A stretch of 24,226 nucleotides of DNA from Pseudomonadota bacterium (GTDB taxonomy: Bacteria; Pseudomonadota; Alphaproteobacteria; Rhizobiales; Devosiaceae), in contig JAEWHZ010000342.1 in NCBI GenBank assembly GCA_023387585.1, positions 1-24,226 on the forward strand. The letters are read 5' to 3'. Within the stretch, counting starts at the first letter, position 1; every line of letters begins with the position of its first letter. The notes under the pieces were generated by a model. It ran no database searches. It was not told the origin of the DNA and was given only the letters and a program-made list of their open reading frames with translations. A program made the position numbers and the translations under genes. Below, piece after piece: positions 21,917-24,226 of this stretch.

Positions 21917-23005
21917 TTACCAGGCGAGACGGTTGCGGCGCGCCAGCAGCACCCACAGGAAGAAAGGACCGCCGACCGTGGCGGTGACGATGCCGATCGG
22001 CAGCTCGGCCGGGGCGACGATGGTGCGGCTGACGGCATCGGCGGCGAGCAGGAAGGTGGCGCCGAGCAGGGCGCTGGCCGGCAGCAGATAGCGGTGGTCC
22101 GGCCCGATGACGAGGCGCAGCAGATGCGGCACGACGATGCCGACGAAGCCGATGCCGCCCGACACGGCGACCGAGGCGCCGGTGGCGGCGGCGACGGTGA
22201 CGATGGCGCTGCGCTTGAGCCATTCGACGTTGACGCCGAGATGATGGGCGCTGGCCTCGCCCAGCGTCAGGGCGTTGAGCCCACGGCGCAGCAGGAAGGA
22301 GGCGGCCAGCGCCGCAACGATGATGGGCGCGGAGGCGAGCACCTTGGTCCAGTTGGCGCCGGCCAGCGAGCCGAGGCCCCAGAAGGTGAGGTCGCGCAGC
22401 TGCTGGTCGTTGGCGACATAGACCATCATGCCGGTGATGGCGCCCGACAGCGCGCCGATGGCGATGCCGGCGAGCAGCATGGTGGCGATGGCGGTCTGCC
22501 CGTTGCGGGTGGCGACGCGGTAGAGGATGAAGGTGGTGGCGAGCCCGCCGCCGAAGGCCGCGAGCTGGATGGCATAGATGCCGAGAATGGCGGCCACGGG
22601 CGCGAGCGCGGTGCCGCCGAGCACGATCAGCGACACCGCGCCGAGCCCGGCGCCGGAGGACACGCCGACCAGGCCCGGATCGGCCAGCGGATTGCGGAAC
22701 AGGCCCTGCATCAACAGGCCCGAGACGGCAAGGCCCGAGCCGACCAGCATGCCGAGGATGAGCCGCGGCAGGCGGATCGACACGATGACGACGGTGTCGC
22801 GCGCCGAGGCGTGGTCGGTGCCGCGCACCGCGTCGAGCAGCACGTCGAAAAAGGCCGCGTCGGTGGCGCCGCTGGTCAGCGACAGCATGCAGGTGGCGGC
22901 CAGCAGCAGGGCGAGCACGACGATTGCGGCCCGTCCGAGCCCGGACCGGTCGCCTTCGCTGCGCCGGGCGGCGAACAGGGGCGCGGGGGCCGCGAGCTCG
23001 GCCAT
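21917..23005 (-). CDS. hmuU: Haem ABC transporter permease HmuU (FecCD family)
   Basis: This encodes a 362-residue permease of the FecCD/BtuC family with about ten membrane helices. The signature IRLPRLILGMLVGSGLAVSGLLMQGLFRNPLADPGLVGVSSGAGLGAV is near residues 78-125, and GGIGFVGIVVPHLLRLVIGPDHR is near 280-300. It forms the inner-membrane channel that receives haem from HmuT and works with HmuV. The ATG begins one base after the hmuT stop. A non-family hydrophilic N-terminus of about 25 residues is normal for the group. Confidence 0.95.
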   Translation of the reverse strand: MAELAAPAPLFAARRSEGDRSGLGRAAIVVLALLLAATCMLSLTSGATDAAFFDVLLDAVRGTDHASARDTVVIVSIRLPRLILGMLVGSGLAVSGLLMQGLFRNPLADPGLVGVSSGAGLGAVSLIVLGGTALAPVAAILGIYAIQLAAFGGGLATTFILYRVATRNGQTAIATMLLAGIAIGALSGAITGMMVYVANDQQLRDLTFWGLGSLAGANWTKVLASAPIIVAALAASFLLRRGLNALTLGEASAHHLGVNVEWLKRSAIVTVAAATGASVAVSGGIGFVGIVVPHLLRLVIGPDHRYLLPASALLGATFLLAADAVSRTIVAPAELPIGIVTATVGGPFFLWVLLARRNRLAW

Positions 23006-23006
23006 G

Positions 23007-23873
23007 TTACAGCTCCGGATAGATGAAGTGCACCAATTCGGTCACGGCCTCGGCGGTGCGCGGGCCGAAATTGAGCAGATAGCCGCCATCCATCTGCACG
23101 ATCGCGCCCGACTGGCCGGCCGGGGTCTGCGAGATGGCCGGATGGGCCAGCACGGTCTCGATCGAGGCGCCGTGGTCGCCGCCGCGATCCATCATCAGGA
23201 TCACGTCCGGGGCGGTGGCGATGATCGCCTCGTCCGACAGCGGGCGATAGCCTTCATATTCGGTGATGGCGTTCTCGGCGCCGGCCAGCGCGATGATGCC
23301 GTGGGCGGCGGTGCCGGTGCCGGAAGCCTGGATGGAATTGCCCTGCATGGACAGGATGAACAGCACCCGCTTGCTCTGCTCGATGCCGGCGGTCAGCGCT
23401 TCGGCGGCGGACAGGCCGGCGTCGATCTCGGCGATCAGCGCCTCGGCCTCTGCTTCGGCCTCGATCGCCTCGCCCACGGCGCGGATCTTTTCGGTGACGC
23501 TGTCATGCGAAAAGCCCTCGGGCACCATCTGGATCGGCACGCCGGCTTCGAGCAGCACGTCGAGGGATTCGACCGGGCCGGCGCCTTCGATGACGAGGAT
23601 GGCCGAGGGGTCGACCGAGAGCACGCCTTCGGGCGAGAGCGCGCGCATATAGCCGACATCGGGCAGCTCCAGCGCCTCGGGCGGATAATAGGCGGTCGAA
23701 TCGCGGGCGATCAGCAGATCCTCTTTGCCGAGCGCATAGACGATCTCGGTCAGCGAGCCGCCGATGGCGACGAGCCGCGAGGTGTCATCGAATGGTTCGA
23801 GTGCCAGAGCGGGCGTGGCGGAAAGCGCCAGAAGGGGCAGGAGCGCGAGACGGGAACGGACGGAAAGGGACAT
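23007..23873 (-). CDS. hmuT: Haem-binding periplasmic protein HmuT
   Basis: This encodes a 288-residue substrate-binding protein of the class III (BtuF/FhuD-like) fold, exported by a signal peptide (MSLSVRSRLALLPLLALSATPALA). RLVAIGGSLTEIVYALGKEDLLIARDSTAYYPPEA and LPDVGYMRALSPEGVLSVDP are characteristic of HmuT. Tyr in STAYYPPEA is a likely haem ligand by analogy. It delivers haem from the outer-membrane receptor to HmuUV. The ATG at 23873 lies eight bases after the hmuS stop. A longer reading to 24056 overlaps hmuS and is rejected. Confidence 0.95.
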   Translation of the reverse strand: MSLSVRSRLALLPLLALSATPALALEPFDDTSRLVAIGGSLTEIVYALGKEDLLIARDSTAYYPPEALELPDVGYMRALSPEGVLSVDPSAILVIEGAGPVESLDVLLEAGVPIQMVPEGFSHDSVTEKIRAVGEAIEAEAEAEALIAEIDAGLSAAEALTAGIEQSKRVLFILSMQGNSIQASGTGTAAHGIIALAGAENAITEYEGYRPLSDEAIIATAPDVILMMDRGGDHGASIETVLAHPAISQTPAGQSGAIVQMDGGYLLNFGPRTAEAVTELVHFIYPEL

Positions 23874-23881
23874 GATCGGGC

Positions 23882-24226
23882 TCAGGCGGCGGTGAGGGTC
23901 GACAGGGGCAGGGCTTCGACGAGGGCGCGCCATTCGAGGCGTTCGTCCACGCCCTCGTGGCGCTTGCCGAAGAACTGGATGATCAGGTCGCCATCGGCGC
24001 CATAGGCCTCGACCGAGGTGACATGGCCGTCGGCGGTCGGCTTGCGCACCGCCCACAGGCTGACGATGTGGTCGAGCCGCAGATGCAGGTGGAAATCGGG
24101 GTCCATGACGTTGAGCCAGGGGCCCATGGGCTTGATCTCGGCGATGGGGCCGGAATGGATCTGGATGCAGCCGCCATTGCCGACGAAGACCATGACCGGC
24201 AGAGCGAGGCGTGCCGATTCGTTGAA
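23882..24226 (-). CDS. hmuS: Hemin-degrading factor HmuS/HemS, C-terminal part (cut by window edge)
   Basis: The reading frame runs without a stop to the right edge, so only the last 114 residues are seen. VMVFVGNGGCIQIHSGPIAEIK, MGPWLNVMDPDFHLHLRLDHI and WAVRKPTADGHVTSVEAYGADGD are diagnostic for the second half of the HemS/HmuS family. These cytoplasmic proteins bind imported haem and sequester it, hand it on or degrade it. It is followed by hmuT on the same strand, so it is an upstream gene of the haem operon. Its start and the operon promoter are outside the window. Confidence 0.93.
   Translation of the reverse strand, partial: FNESARLALPVMVFVGNGGCIQIHSGPIAEIKPMGPWLNVMDPDFHLHLRLDHIVSLWAVRKPTADGHVTSVEAYGADGDLIIQFFGKRHEGVDERLEWRALVEALPLSTLTAA

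Noticed and set aside
20095..23026. Long plus-strand open frames of 630 and 461 codons opposite the hmu-exb genes
   Set aside because: They are low-complexity antisense frames over genes with clear family motifs.
22578..24005. 475-codon plus-strand frame opposite hmuU and hmuT
   Set aside because: It is an antisense shadow with no recognisable motif. Both genes on the minus strand are certain.

Overview
The window looks like a GC-rich alphaproteobacterial chromosome, most likely a member of Hyphomicrobiales (Rhizobiales) and possibly Devosia-like. The evidence is the pairing of a HisN-type phosphatase, an N-formylglutamate amidohydrolase and the cell-cycle regulator CpdR beside tRNA-Val genes, a possible CtrA box, a rhizobial-style hmu haem-uptake operon, and a B12-riboswitch-controlled metE. 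The genus is inference. The backbone is interrupted by one accessory island with visibly lower GC and different codon use.

Positions 1-4083 are backbone. They hold a terminator, an alpha/beta hydrolase, hisN-like and N-formylglutamate amidohydrolase genes (both minus), a structured plus-strand transcript candidate with a strong terminator lying between those two, cpdR, and tRNA-Val(GAC) and tRNA-Val(CAC).

Positions 4067-14443 are a genomic island of about 10.4 kb inserted at the 3' end of tRNA-Val(CAC). It is bounded by a perfect 19-bp direct repeat: attL lies inside the tRNA and attR is at 14425-14443. It carries a tyrosine integrase (TTG start, apparently short at its N-terminus), a convergent XRE regulator with palindromic operators, a membrane-anchored protein of unknown function with a DUF6804-like partner, an AT-rich stretch, and an orphan serine resolvase with a res-like site. 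It also carries a 1272-residue protein that joins a PD-(D/E)XK-like nuclease domain to a STAND-type NTPase, and a convergent two-gene operon of unknown function (a Cys-rich protein plus a possible beta-propeller). The large protein has the architecture of anti-phage Avs-like NTPases. The large protein and the neighbouring operon are the best candidates for an undescribed defence system.

Positions 14444-24226 are backbone again. They hold a small membrane protein, a small secreted protein, a reductase-like protein, and metE with its cobalamin riboswitch, a perfect upstream palindrome and a possible leader peptide. These are followed by a tightly packed minus-strand operon, hmuS(partial)-hmuT-hmuU-hmuV-exported protein-exbB-exbD-tonB. 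This operon would combine haem import across the inner membrane, cytoplasmic haem handling, and the energy-transducing complex for an outer-membrane haem receptor that is not in the window.
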